Source of the DNA: Mactromeris polynyma
Lineage: Eukaryota; Mollusca; Bivalvia; Venerida; Mactridae
Direction of reading: 5' to 3'
Assembly (NCBI GenBank): GCA_032209605.1
Contig: JASFXZ010000009.1
Location: 22,679,553-22,743,552, forward strand
DNA length: 64,000 nucleotides
Positions 34,848 through 49,800 of this stretch are shown piece by piece. Every line of letters begins with the position of its first letter. Position 1 is the first letter of the stretch. The notes below the pieces were generated by a model, which worked only from the letters and a program-made list of their open reading frames with translations, ran no database searches and was not told the origin of the DNA. A program made the position numbers and the translations under genes.

Positions 34848-37800
34848 GTGAGTGAAAATGCGTTCTAATCACTGACCCTGACGTTACTGCGTTTGTCTAG
34901 CTGTCTGTTCATGAGAGATAACGATCCGCTTTAAACATTAAACATGCATATTTATTCCCGCCTGTCAAAAAAATCAACACTTCATGAAGATGGAATCGCG
35001 AATTCGCGAAGTTGAAATCCTGAATTCATAAAGATGAAATAGCAAATTCTTGAAGCTGAAATGTTACCACCAGGCTTTCGTTTTTTCTTGCTTGTCTTCT
35101 TCAATTTGTTTACTACATTATGACAAAGCGTTAATACATTTACAACCTTAATTTGATTTACATGCCTTTATGTGTTTCGACATTCCAATCCCGACATCTC
35201 ACACTGTTCATATTGCTGTACATGACAGTCTAACATCAGTTTCATATAAAAGTACAGTTAAACTTCACTTAAAGACCACCTCAATAATAGGACCTCCTCA
35301 AAGTTAAGAATACAATTTTCAAGTCCTTTTTCAGTATTCTGCTCTTTGTTCAACCTAAATATAAGACCACCTCATTAATAAGCCCAGTTTTCATGGGTCC
35401 CAAGGTCGCATTATTGACGTTTACTGTACTCATTAGCGTTTTAAGAACACCATGCAAGTATAATTATTCTAGAGGATTCCCGTTGTATACATGGAGCGGA
35501 GTTTGATAAAAACACTTCACAATCCCTGAAGTTAGTGCAGCCGTCGAGAGTGATTAAAATAAGTTACGATAACCCGTGTCCCAATCGATGTAAAATGAGT
35601 ACAGTTTAAACGAAATGTACACTTATATTCTGTTGATTTTCGGCGCAGCTGTACTAACATTACTTTGCTGTTTGCTTATCAGTGATGTATAAACCAATCA
35701 AATCTTACGTTTATCACTAAACCAACTTCTCGTCAACCGAACAACGTTTGTAACATTGACGCGGATTGGTTAACCTTCCGATAAAGGGTACGTTACCTAA
35801 CCGAAATCCACTGAATCTCGGTGCATTTACCGAATTCCATTTTGGATCTGGAGTGACCAGCAATCGTAACATCTCAGCATGTTTTCATGTTGCAAAACAA
35901 ATCTTAACCTTCAAATTGCGTCGACCATCTTTGTTCAGGATATCTCTTGTTTTCATTTGATTTTGAATATATGTATTATTTTACAGAATGTAGATCGATG
36001 ATGGATCTTGTACTTGTGGTTGATGGGTCAGACAGTATCTTATCTGAAGATTATGACAAGCAAAGGCATGCTTTAACTTCACTGATGAAAGAGTTGGGCC
36101 TCGGTCCACGACAAGTACAAGTTGGCATTGTGGTATACAGCACGACTATTGCACAAGTAATTATCACATCTTATTCTTGTTGGTTGTTATGATAACAATG
36201 TTGTTTTAGAGTTAGGTTTTTGCATTTACATAATATTAAGTAAAGCAGGCTACTTTATAATTTTAGGTTCTAATTAAACTTGAAACATTAACATTGTTAT
36301 GCGTTTTCAAATAGATTGATTTATTGATTGATGGATTTAATGAAAACCATTATTTTCAAGCTTGGAAGTGCTTGCATTTTTATAAATTCTGTCGAAAATT
36401 TACAACATCCTAGGAGTGGCAGTTCACAACTGTTTTAACTGTAATAGCTCTGACTCTCATAGTTTAATCTAAGGGCCTAAAACACAAAAAAATGTCACGA
36501 GTTCTCCCCCTTTATCCCTTTTAGAGTTATGTCACTGTATAATGTCTAAAGTATTTGTCAAAGGGAGAGAACTCGTAACAATCCACTGTGGCCTAATATA
36601 CATGTATTTCGTACCGTTGCGGCTTAAAGCTGAGACCTTCAGTATAGAATATACAATGGTCTTGTTCCTGCTCGACTTCTTGCATTTATATTAACACACT
36701 AGTGTTGTGTACTGTCTGACGTCCGTAAAATCAGAATGCATTTATATGATTATAAAACAATATTCAGTGGTATGATACTAATTTCAGACTGTTAATATAA
36801 CCTACGACAGAAATGAGCTTATCGAGATGACGTCAAACTTGACACATCCGGCTGATGGTACGATGACGTCACTTGGTATATCAACAGCAAGGGAATTATT
36901 TATAAGTGCCGGTAGAACAAATGTACCCTGGGTATGCATTGTCATTACGGATGGAAAAAGCAAATTTCCGAGGAAGACAGCCAATGAAGCTAGAAAAACC
37001 AAAGAATTAGGTGATATATATACATGTACTAGATATTATATTGCCGAACTTGATTGGATTTATTCATTAGCCCAATTATGAGAGCTCCTCTTCTGAGGCC
37101 TATTCACAAACCTTATAAGGCTGAAAATCGGACTAAGACTTTGTTGAATGTCCTTTTATACTCCAGTACCCCTACATATTTCCATAAAAAAATGGCAAAC
37201 ATGTAAAAAAGGGTAACAGCCATTATTCAGGCAAAATTTCATATGTTTGGATCGAATGAAAACCAAAAATCTAATAAAAATAACATTTGTAAAATTAAAG
37301 TCTAATTTTAAGTTTCTGTCCTAAAATGTTTGTGAATAAGGCCCCTGTACCTTCATGCATATAGTAGTATGCGGAACAAAATAAGCTATTACATTAGTAA
37401 CATTCATTGGCTCGCCAAGCCTGGGTCCATTCAACGATATCGTGGTTGAATCAAGAGCGCAACAGTCAAAATGGACTTTAAAAGTGTGGTCGTAATATGG
37501 AGGCGGTTTTATTATTTAGGTGATCTTTAAGTGAGAGTTTACTGTAAATACATTATTGTATCAATTTTTTCAAGAAAACACTGAAGCACATCAAAAACCT
37601 ATTTAATGGTCATCCATGTAAATAATTCTTCATCATTAGGGCATTATACCTTCACAGCGTTTATTAATGTCAAGGTCACAACGATAAGTACGCATAATAA
37701 AACCATGTTTGAACATAATTATAATATATTTTGTCTGTTTTTCAGGAGTTAACATGTTTGCTGTTGGAATTTCCAGTTCTATTAAAGCAGCAGAACTAGA

Positions 37801-40800
37801 AGCGATTGCATCTGATCCAACACAAGTGCTCAAGTTAGACTCATTTGACCAACTTACCATCGCTTTGTCATCAATGATGAAAGTTGTATGTCGTAAGTAA
37901 AATGTATATTTGTTCATATACATAAAAGTACTCCAAGTTAACAAAGGTGTATTTGAGCGCCGCTGTATGAGTTTTAGCCATTCCTTAAGTGACGTCATTT
38001 CCAGGAAACATCACATGTGACGTCACCATGTACTGACAGAAAGCAATATTTGCCCCATATGGCAATATGAAAACGAAGAGACCATATGGAGTAAAAATTG
38101 TTTCCTGCTTGCAAATAGTGACATCACAAGAAGTTGTAAATCCCATAGCAGCGCTGATTTGTGTTCATATTCAAACATGAATTGATTTGAACAGTATAGA
38201 TACAGATGATAAGATCATTAAAGACGTTTCTCATATAAAAAGTACAACTCTTGATGACTAATTGCATTTTAAATTCAAACATGTATTGCCAAGTCACTTA
38301 TTGAACAGTCCAAAATCTAGTAAGGAATTAGCATTGCACAACCATTGACTGGTGTATGTGGCTGGATTTAAACATGTTTAAACTATAGCTGTTCGACATA
38401 AGTTCTAGGTTTGTATGTGCATGAACTGAACTGTTATGCATCAATGCTTGAATTTATTGCTGTTGTTTACCGCAGAAATTGAATATTGATCAAAATCTTA
38501 CGCACGCATTTTTTTTATTATCTTTCAGCATGTCCACCACCACCGCCATTACCGTTTGGTGTTTACGATGAGGGTCCCCGGGCTATTGGACATATTAGAC
38601 AATATACATGTGAACCTGGGTACCAACCGATGGGAAATGATAAAATAGAGTGTCTGAAAAATTCCGAATGGTCCCCGTTAGAGTTTTCTTGCCTTGGTGA
38701 GTGATTATACAGTCACAAAAAGGCCCCATAAGGGTATTTTTATCGATTTTAAGTCGCATCAATTGTATCATGTACTTGTTTATAAAACAATTGTATGCTC
38801 ATTGACTGATGGTGATCGATACTTTATATTTCTTTTTCGACAATAAACCTATGAAAGCCATCATACAGGACTTATCAAATAAGTCAACGAAATATGTCAT
38901 GTTTGACCTTTACGCGATTTTCGTAAATATCCGATGTGCTTCCGAGACTTTCTGTATGCGATATATGATATATATAAGTATTGATAACGCCAAACATATC
39001 TTCAACAACAACAGCCAATCATATTTGAAATTACCATCACGTGATGAGACGTCACCAATTTATGAGCACCTGAACAAAAAGGAGATAAACTAAGTTAAAT
39101 CAACCGGTCGAGAAGATAAGAGATAACTGCTTATGGCACGGATATTTAATAATCTGAAATTTTAGTATGTGTATAACTAAATCTCAGGGTATACCTTAAT
39201 ACGGCAATATTCTGGAAAATGCAGATACTTTGATATAAAATATATTTTCGACCCGTATTGTGCCTTTAATAATTCCGATTGATATGCAAACCGAAGTCTA
39301 GTATTGTTTCTGGTTAACTCAAATGTTGTTGTACTGCACTTTCATTATACAATATACGAACTGTGAGGATGGTTTCTTAAATGAACAATAGGAGACGTAG
39401 TGGTGGATGAGTATAGCGCCTGACTCCTAAATAGGTCGTAAGTTCGAGACCCTCTTTGAGCTAGGTTTAATCACAAACTTCACACACCCTGAATTCGGTG
39501 CGAGTACTGGTTAGTAACCCCGGAAGCAGTTATCGAGAGTAATAACTACAATTGATGTGCAATAAATCAGTTTAAACTAAATAAAAAAAGCAGCGGGATT
39601 TCCCTTTTAATACACAGTATGTTTGTGTTTCTGATTTCCTCATCATAAACGTGGCTTTTGTTTCAGAATGCCCACCACCAGCCTTAGAATATGGTCATGG
39701 AATTGTTGTCAAAGGTTACAACACACTGGACACCGTTAGAGAATATGTCTGCCAACACGGGTTCGCTTCCCCACATCCTATCACGTCACAGTGTGTACCT
39801 GGACCGAGTGGACCTTACTGGACAATACCTGATGTTTCCTGTCTCAGTAAGTGATCAAACTTATTATTTACACTCATCATTTTGTTTAAATGATGTTTGG
39901 ATGGTAGTGAGGTTGTGTGCACCTTTATACCAGGTTTAAACGCCCAGTATTGTCTTTGCCTCTGACCGTTCATGGGCGGACCTCCTCCTGTGTATATTCA
40001 CCTATCATTTAAGAGTATGTTTGATCCCATTGTGCTTTTGTTACTCAACATGCATATATATGTGTTCATGTATCCTTGTGCATTTAGACTAGCTGTGCAG
40101 TTTGTGTTACATTTCTTCGTTTTTGTTTAATTCAAATGGATTATCAATAATCGTTACTTTTGACTGTGATGGTGTAGCATTAACATTGTACATTCACATA
40201 AAAACTGTTTTATTTTCAAGTATCTGAAATAATTCAGCACTTCAAATTTTCAGACACATTGGAAGAAAGATTATGTCATAAATTGTGATACTCGTAGATA
40301 GATGAGTGATATCGGTATGAGGCAATTAGAGTATCGTGATGAACACATCAATACATGATTATATGTATTTACAATTAGAAACTACATATCCAGTACTATG
40401 ACCGTATTTTAATGGAGCAGTTTTCCTTTCATATTTTGACTCGATACTATTACCACTTCACAATTTAGACCGATTTTCTTCAGAACAAAGTGTCTTATTA
40501 GGTTAGTATCAAGATTTCACTGTATTGCAGATGTTAGATAGAACGTTACTTTCGGGAAACATCTTGAGAATCATATATTGTAGTATTCTATTTGTTGCAC
40601 ATCAGTTCGGTTCAAGTTCATTTGTCTTTTTCGGCAGATTGTCCACCGCTCGATAGTGTAACTGATGGTTACAACGATCCATTATTGGCGGAACCGATGA
40701 TCGGTACAGTGGTGACATACAAATGTAATCCGGGTTTTATACCCACCGGACCGATAGAGTCTACATGTATGGATAATTCCGGTATACCGGGATGGACTCC

Positions 40801-43800
40801 AATTGTTCATAAGTGTAAATGTGAGTATCAGAGTTATTGGATCTCGACGTAACAGAGGAGTTAAAGTAACCTGCTTTTTTCATTTTTCGAATGGCCCATT
40901 CTATTTCCTTGTACAGGGATATTTTTGTTCGCCCGTTGACATACGGATACTAACGGTCATCCCTTTCAGTTGACACCTTAGTAACTGCTTGATACTTAGC
41001 GCAGTAAGGTATGATTGAACAGATGACAGAAATTGACTGAGATGCAATGATTATCATATATCCCCTGTTCCAAAAAGTGGAATACTACAATCTAAAAATA
41101 GAACGGACAGGTCTAAAACGCATCACTTACACAGTACACTAAATATTGTACAAGTACACTACACATATCGAAACGAACCTATATTAAATAGTAAAAAATT
41201 AATCCGTGTCAGAAAGTATATTCAGAACATTTAATAACGCACAATATGAGATTTCTAAATTTTCATTGACTGACTTTTATGTTTCAAGAAAAGAACTTGA
41301 CACGATATTATTGCATGTGTACGCAACATGTATGCTAACTTTCATGAGAATCGACATTTATTTTCATAACAAAATGAGTATCAAACTTTACTGAGTATTA
41401 AAATGAATTTAAATGAAGATGGTTGGTAAAAATTGTGCGGTTTAAATGTACGGAGTATAATATTAAACTTATCAGTCGACCACAATATTGTTATATGTTA
41501 TTTCAGCTTGCCATGAACCACCCCATGTCAAGAATGCGTTAGTTGATACCATCGGAAGCAATCTAGTGAATTCTGTACGCGTATATCAATGTTTACCTGG
41601 TTATCATCCCACTGGACCCATTGAGGCAATCTGTATGGGGGACAAAGGAGCAACATTTTGGCGTCTCACAGAACATATTTGTAAAGGTAAGAAATACTAC
41701 TGCCAAACGGTTGCCAGGAATAAAAGTCGAAAGAAAAAACTCCCAGATCAGAAGGTCGCACTGGGCGAGGATTGAACATCTAACTTCACAATCCCTGAAT
41801 TAGGCACGAGTACCGATCAGTAACACGCAAAGCATCTAGAGTGATTTGTATACTTTGTTATAACTTGTTTTTATAACAAATGTAAAATCATCAGATAGTA
41901 TTTAGTAATTTGTTTGGTACACCGGTCTTCCATACATTACAGGCCGGAGTCAGGTTGCGTAACTGTTGTTATAATGTACGATGTCTGGATTTTACCATAA
42001 ATAGATTTACTGTCGTAAAATAGTTGCCAATGTATTCGACATTATCGTTAACATTATTGTTAATATTTTTTTGCAAAATGATCTGCCTGTGTTTTTTATG
42101 CGTGTCGTTAAGACAGATGTACATAATTTAGTTACATATAGTTAGTTTACAGCTAGAACACATGCGCTATTGTAATTAGCATATACTGATTATTGTCGCA
42201 CCATTTTCATTAAGCCAGTAATTGCTACTAAAGCAGAATTAATAAATGAATATTGTATAAAGGTGTATCCATCAACACTTTTAATTATTTGGCACACTTA
42301 TCACTTTTACTAATCTAGAATTCGTCGTCTTAATTCCAGGGCCATGTAACTCAATGTTTGGCGGTTTTGAATATTTGGTATCGTTGAAACCGTCTTTCCA
42401 CGCGCTTTTTGTCTGTACTACATATATTGTCCTAGAATGCAGATAACTTCAATAAAATGCAGTTCCATAACCCCGTATGTAACACTTATCTCAGGAGGCT
42501 AATACTTTAAAGTTTTTTTTTCTCAAAAAGTCGAAAAACAAGTTATGGTGTTCTGGAAAAAATGCGACTAATTGTGTCTACCTTAAACAACATATTGCAT
42601 ACTTCAATTGATCGTATTTCGATTGTTATAATTTTCAGGTTGCGACAGACCACCTAAAATTCCAAATTCTATTCTTGTGAAACCTGGAGATACATTGGTT
42701 AATTCTGTAAGAGTGTATCAGTGCCTGAAAGGTTTCCAACCTACAGGTCCTATCGAAGCAATGTGCATTGGTGAGAATGGTATAACATTCTGGGATGGAC
42801 CGGAACACAGATGTGTTGGTAAGATTGCACTTCCGGTAAACGGTTCAGCGTATTTCTTCTTGTGCGAAATAAATCAAATTCGTATTTGAAACAAAAAACG
42901 CGTATTCGATTTATTAACTATTTATAATATTTGCGGATAATGTTGAACCAGTATTGTAGCATTGTATTCGTCCTTAAGGTATTCCATCGATAATTGAATT
43001 ACGTCATTTCCATTGTATATGTATGGCTCAGTAAGCGAAATTGCTTCAACACAGTTTATCCAAAATCAAATAATTCCAATAATTAATAAACCTGATTTTT
43101 TCAAAAAGGGAGCTAATTCAGTGACAATATATTGAAATAAATAATTAAGTTATTAAGAGACCAAAATCATCATGAATTTGTTGCACAGTGAATAGTATTA
43201 TATTTTACAATGACACGTAATAAAGTTAAATTTTCCCGGAAAAAACAATACTTTTTGTGAAAAAGCAACCAAAACCACTTAGAAGTGTTACTTCTTCTCA
43301 GAGAAATGTCATTCTGTGCAAAATGAAATTGCGCTGTAACCGGTTGGTAAAAGTCTCTGAAACTTTTACATATTCTTAATAGTTAGATAATGTAAATGAT
43401 TTTATTACAGACAATTTGATGTCCCATTGACACATCAATTTAATTTAGGTCATCTGCGATTAACAATATTTTAATTTTGAAAGGAAATTTGCCCATTTCT
43501 TAAATGCTATATGCATAAATGCAAACAACAAACATTTTCCTTGAGTTCCTTGTAGCTGTTTCTTACATTTCTTCATTCTACATATCTGATCTAATTAGTA
43601 CAAAGATGCTTTCCTTAACAAGAAATATTACAAAATGAGAAGTCGATGTCAATTTTCCATTTACTGGTCATTTTTGTATGGCTACCGTTTTTCAGGAAGG
43701 AAGTTTACATAGAAATTATGTCAAAACTTTTTTTAGAACTGTGTTATGGTAAAAATTTATGAAATTTTAAATTTTTATCCGCATTATAGTAGCGATTGAA

Positions 43801-46800
43801 TCAATACAAGTTTCATTTGCCTTTGGAGAAATGTCCATTATTAGTGCAATACCTTAAATTATACACCACCTTCCGTCGATTATGTTGTGATATCAACACG
43901 TTGTCTCTATGGTAACACAATAATTATACAACAATGTCCCAACGATAACATGTTATTTACATTCATAAGTTTACTTTGTTTACGATTCAATACACAACTA
44001 AGGGTGCACGAGGTTTCTTTCCGATGTATGTATCAATATAAACTGTGTATTCATTTTTTATACATACTAATTACTATTGTGTCAAGAATGGACTGGGGTG
44101 TCCTCGACCCACACCACGGACATGTCCGCGCCCACACATGCGTATTTACGAGGAAAACAGAAATATATCCCCTCCAAAAATAGTATTTTATTGAAGAATA
44201 ATACATGGGTATTTTTTCTATATGTTTACACAAGGAATGTAACAGTAAGATTGCATTAATATCAATTTGATAATAATTTACACCCAAAAAAATAAAGATC
44301 ACCTCAATAATAAGACCACATCAATAATAAGACCACCTCAATAATAAGACCACCTCAATAATAATTCCATTTTCACTGTTTTGCTCTTTATTCAACCTCA
44401 ATATTTAGACCACCTCAGTATTAAGACCAGTTTTTACAGGTCCCAATGGTGGTCTTATTATTGAGGTTTTACTGTATCTAGCATTTTTTGTCCTTTTTAT
44501 TCGGCATGTTGCAATCTTGAGTTATTTCCACTAAAAGTAATACACTGGTATCTCAACAAATTCAGGATAGTTTTTTCAACCATCGTTTTAGAACATCTTA
44601 TTTAATTAAATGCTTTATAAGGAACAAATCTAAGAATAACTTATCTCAATAGATATACAGATCACTCAATAATGAACTACATGTAATTCATTGTTCGTTC
44701 TGTGTTTACTTGGGCGCGAACTATTCTGTTTGTTTACATCTAAACGTGTGTGTTTCTGCTTCACGCACCAGTAATCCTTCTAAGTCTTGTCCATGGAAAG
44801 ACGACTACTATTGTTTATTACTGTCGTCTTATTTGTTTATAAATGCTATTTTAAATTTCTATTTTAATGCTCAAAATACATGTTTATTCCCCTTTTAACC
44901 ATGTTTACAGGTCAATAAAACGCATTCAAATTGTCAGATTACATTTACTGGACGCGTCCTACTATTTTCGCTGGAATCACTATTTTATGTATTTATCTTA
45001 AATACAAGCATAATTGTATGTATGCGCGGCTTCTAGCATTTTACTGATTTCAATAATTTTATTATTAACTATTCAGCTTGCATCCCGCCCCCAAAATTAG
45101 ACAATGCTATCTTGGACGCTCTCGGCGATACCTTGGTTGGAAGTGTCAGATCCTATGCTTGTATGGAAGGATTTATTCCGACTGGGCCGATAGAAGTGGG
45201 CTGTATCGCAGGGACTGGAGGACCATTATGGACAAATAACGAATTTCAATGTGTTGGTGAGTAGTGTAAAATATCTATATCAAATGCTTCGATGTTATTC
45301 GGAGTTCATTGGTCAGTTCCGTGTATAAATATCTAATGTATGATTTCGGAGTTCCTCGGTCAGTTCCGTGTGTAAACATCTAATGTATGATTTCGGAGTT
45401 CCTCAGTCAGTTCCGTGTGTTAACATTAACTATATATGATGAGTAACTGCTGTCGATGATACAATACATGTCCACTGTTACAAATTCAGAGTAAATGTCA
45501 ATTGTGCGCTCGTTCTATTTGTTTACCAATTTCTGTAACGACAATAACAGCCATAATTATACAACCAGTTCGATAAATACAAAGTTTGCAACATTTGAAG
45601 ATCTTGTCGCTGAAAGACTTTATGTACACGTTGTTACTTACGCTGGCTTGGCATGACCATTTGCGGTACGATAAATACCAACATGAAATTAAGACTACCT
45701 CATTTATACGTATTTCATTGACTATATTTTCTTTCTTTCATATTTGAACTTGCTGATTAGACTTTCTTCAGAACCATGGGTAGTCTTATTGAGGGTTCAC
45801 TGTTATATAAAGTTACAGCAGTAATGTATGATTGTAAAACTAATATGCTCTCATTCCAGCATGCAAAGCGCCGACACCGTTACCGAACGCCGTGCTTGAT
45901 GTATCGGGCACCAATCTTGTAGGACACCAGAGAAGGTATCATTGTGTTGAAGGGTTTGTACCAACACAACCTGGTCCTATTATAACTGAATGCATTGGTG
46001 AATACGCCAACCATAGAGGCAGGGCGTACTGGGGTCCACCATCACATAGTTGTACCGGTATGTAGGGGTGAACTATTATTATACCCACGTGACATAGGGC
46101 GAGAAAGAGTTTTTTCGTTCGATCACCTGATACATTGGTAATACGAGTATCACCTGCTATTAAAGGAAGGCACTACCACCAACTTAATGATAGTGTAGCT
46201 GTTTAATACCGTTGAATAGGTAGTCAATAAATGTATCAATGTATAATGGATGAGAAGCCGGTAACAGAGCATGAAAGGGTCCGGTGATTACGATTTTATT
46301 ACAAACATACAGAACAGACACCTTACAAGACAAAGAGAAATGACTTCTTAATGATTGCCGATCGTCTCGAACGAAGGTTTGCATCATGTATATGAATATA
46401 TTTGGATTTTGGTTGGTATATTAGCTTTTTGAAGTTTTGTTAAAATGAAAAGCGATGATAGGAATTTGAGAATTGTTAAGGATTGCATGTACAACAATAT
46501 CCCGTTATATTGACTAACGGAAATAAAGAAACATAAGTTGTAAGAACTTGTTTCACTTGATGATGTTAAGTGAATAATATTAAAACTTCAGTATGAACAA
46601 AGTTTGAACTAAGGTAATGATTCTCCTTACAGCATGTCCTGATCCACCACCGATGGAGAATGCTAAAGTGGAACCGGGTAATAATCTTGTTGGAACACTC
46701 AGACAATACATGTGTATCGGTGGGTATCATGCTACTGGACCAATGGTCAGGCAATGTCTGGATACTGCCCAGTGGTCACCTCTGGATCACTCATGTACAG

Positions 46801-49800
46801 GTAAGGATAGCACAACCTCTCTTGAGCAATAACCTCTCCACAACAAAATCATCATTTTTCAAGTTGTTTGAATTCACAATGAATTTAAATCTCATGAGTG
46901 ACAACCTCTTATAAACAACCACCATTTTGCATCTCCTATAAGTGCACTGGGGAAATTGCACCGTAGTTTTTTTTCCTGTGTTGTGGGTCTTTAAAATCTT
47001 AATTGTACGAAAAGAAATTTTCCAATGCATATGTTTTTGACGATTTTTTTCTCACTGTTTTATGATGTGCCGTATTTTAAAAAAAAAGTTATAATTCATT
47101 CCTAAACAGCACATGTGATAATTAACATCATTATTTAATCGTTAGAGTTCGGTTTTTCAATTTTTCTCCAATAAGTTTAACTGATGCAGGCGAAATGAAG
47201 ACCGAAACGCGTAGTGATAATTATAGTGGTTATTTTTCCTTATGTCACTTTACAGTATTTCCAGAAACTCATCTATTTTACAGCATGTGGCCTTACACCA
47301 GATGTACATAACGCCGATATCATACCTGGTCGCCATACATTGGGAACAGTAAGAAAGTACAAATGCCATCCTGGTTTGGTTCCCAATGCTGAGCCCTTCA
47401 TAGAATGTTTACTCGATGCTAAGTGGAGTCCAGTCCTATTCCAATGTGTCGGTGAGTTGTACTTCACTGCTGGTGCAGTGCTCATTTGAAACCGTGCATG
47501 ATATTTTGTTTGTAAGTAAGTTAATACATTTATCGCCGAAAATGTTCGAATATTGTAAACCTCGGTGATAGTTTATAGACTCTACTGGTCAAAGTGCTAA
47601 CATGACAGTATTGCCTCATATACTGTAAATCTAGAAATTATTTCGCGCATTTTAAGTTAGCGAAGTTCGCAGAATGACTATTCTCGGTATTCGCGAAATT
47701 GTCACTAACACTGAAATCGCGAAAGTTTCTAGCTAGTAGTTTCTAAATATCTACCGTCCATATAGCTAATGTGAATTTTGAATGATGGAAACTATTACAT
47801 TTATGTGTTTTTTTAAATATGGTCTAAATAATGGATGAAATCGTGAATTTAGGAAGTTGAACTCGCGAATCCTTGAAGTTGAATTTGAGAATTCGTGAAG
47901 CCGAAATGTCACCACCAGACTTTTGTATCATAACATACCACTCTCAACAATTGTTAACATAACCGGTATATGTATATCAACAGGATGTGAACCGCCAAGG
48001 AAACTACCATTCGCAGTTTTAGAACCGGGGGACAATCTTGTTGGCGCAATACGTAGATACACGTGTATACCAGGTTTCTTAGAAACTGGCCGAATTACAT
48101 CAACCTGTGCTACACCTCCAGATGTAATACTACCAGACTGGTCCAAACCGGTACATTTCTGTAAAGGTTGGTAAAATGTACAATATATTTGCACTGGAGT
48201 AACTACTGATGTTAACGGATACCACGATATATCGGTGTACTGTTTTATCGCGATATTCATTCCAGGTAAAACAGTATACCAGTATCAACATTTACGATAT
48301 ATTTAACTTCAAAACAGTCATTATGACTGTAAACCACCAATGAGCGCGGCTATAGGATTTACAACCTCTTCTGTAAGTGACGTCATTTCAAGAAAACACA
48401 ACATGTGACTAAGTGCAAGCAGAAAACAATATTTATTCCATATGTTCACTTCGTTTTCATATTCCCATATGGGGCAAATATTGCTTACTGTCAGTACATG
48501 GTGACGTCACATTTGACGTTTTCTGGAAATGACGTCACTTAAAGAAGAGGTTGGAAATTGTACAGTGGCACTCAAGTGATCAGAGAACATGAGTTAATTG
48601 TCCGCTCTTTATGTTCTTAGTCTGAATTACATGTTTTTCATTGTAATTGGTATTGTATCTGCAATATGTCATTTATATTTTGTCTGAATAATTTCAGTTT
48701 TCTTTGAATCACATATGAATTATGTCAGTTAGATTGAAACTTATCTGATTTATGTCAGTTTGATAGGAAATTTAGCTGAAATATGTCATATTATTCAGAA
48801 TCATATCTAATTATGTCATTTTACATGGAAATGTATCTGAATTATGTCAGTTTCATTGGAATTGTTTGTGCTATTTATAGATTGCGGACATCCGCACCCA
48901 GTGGAATTTGCAGATATTATCGACGGTCCAAGAATTCTTGGTGCTGTACAGACATATATCTGTCACAAAGGTAAGACACCTAGTCACCATTAAATTTGTA
49001 AATCATTAGATGTAAAACAGAATTTCTTGTTGAACCACTTGACCAGTTCAGCCCTCTCATGTGTGAGACTTCGTGGGCACGTGACCGTACTGACATATGA
49101 CTGTGTCAATGCTCCGCAGATGACCGTCTCCAGTAGCTGAGTGGTTAAGGCATCCGCCTTGGGAGCTGGAGGTCGAAAGTTCGAATCCCGGTAGGGGTCC
49201 GTTCTGATATGGCCGGTTGGTGAGCCGCCAGCTAGTTAAATTATGGTTACCGTGCGACTACCTGCCAGGTACCTGGCCTTAAAGGAGAGGAATCTGGAAG
49301 TAAATGTGCTCAGAAAGTACGTGTCTCATAAGTCAAATCTGGCTGGCCTATTAAATAGGGGTTACCCTATAATAAAGAAACACTTTTATGACAGTGTCAA
49401 TGCTCCGAAGGTGACCTGAATTAAGTACCCTTTAGTACCCAATAACTTACAGTGACGTATCTAGTTTTAACACATACATACATACAAATAATTCCAAGTA
49501 ATGTTAATCGTAAAAGTTTAAAGTGTGTCGTCATGTTAAGTGTTTCCCTGTAAGAAACATAACTGACCATCATGCGTCATGTAATAGTAGGCGAACCGCT
49601 AAAAACTCATTTAAAAGTTCGTCAAATGTGTTAACATTTAGTCAGTTGGGAAGGAGAATGAGAGAGACACGAACAATAAATATGTATGTAATAGATATAT
49701 ACGTTTTCTTTAAACTTGGGCCGGTTTATGTTGAATGACGTTGCCATGGAGACTGCATTCGCTGTACTTTTCTTACTAGGACTATCATTTTTATACACTA

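Noticed and set aside
43887..44183. 98-residue ORF in intron 9
   Set aside because: Lies in a repeat-containing intron, with no CCP cysteine pattern and no splice-site support.
49130..49200. A Leu/Ser-type tRNA gene
   Set aside because: Same reasoning: tRNA-like head of SINE A, with the second copy at 31.0 kb sharing the non-tRNA body.
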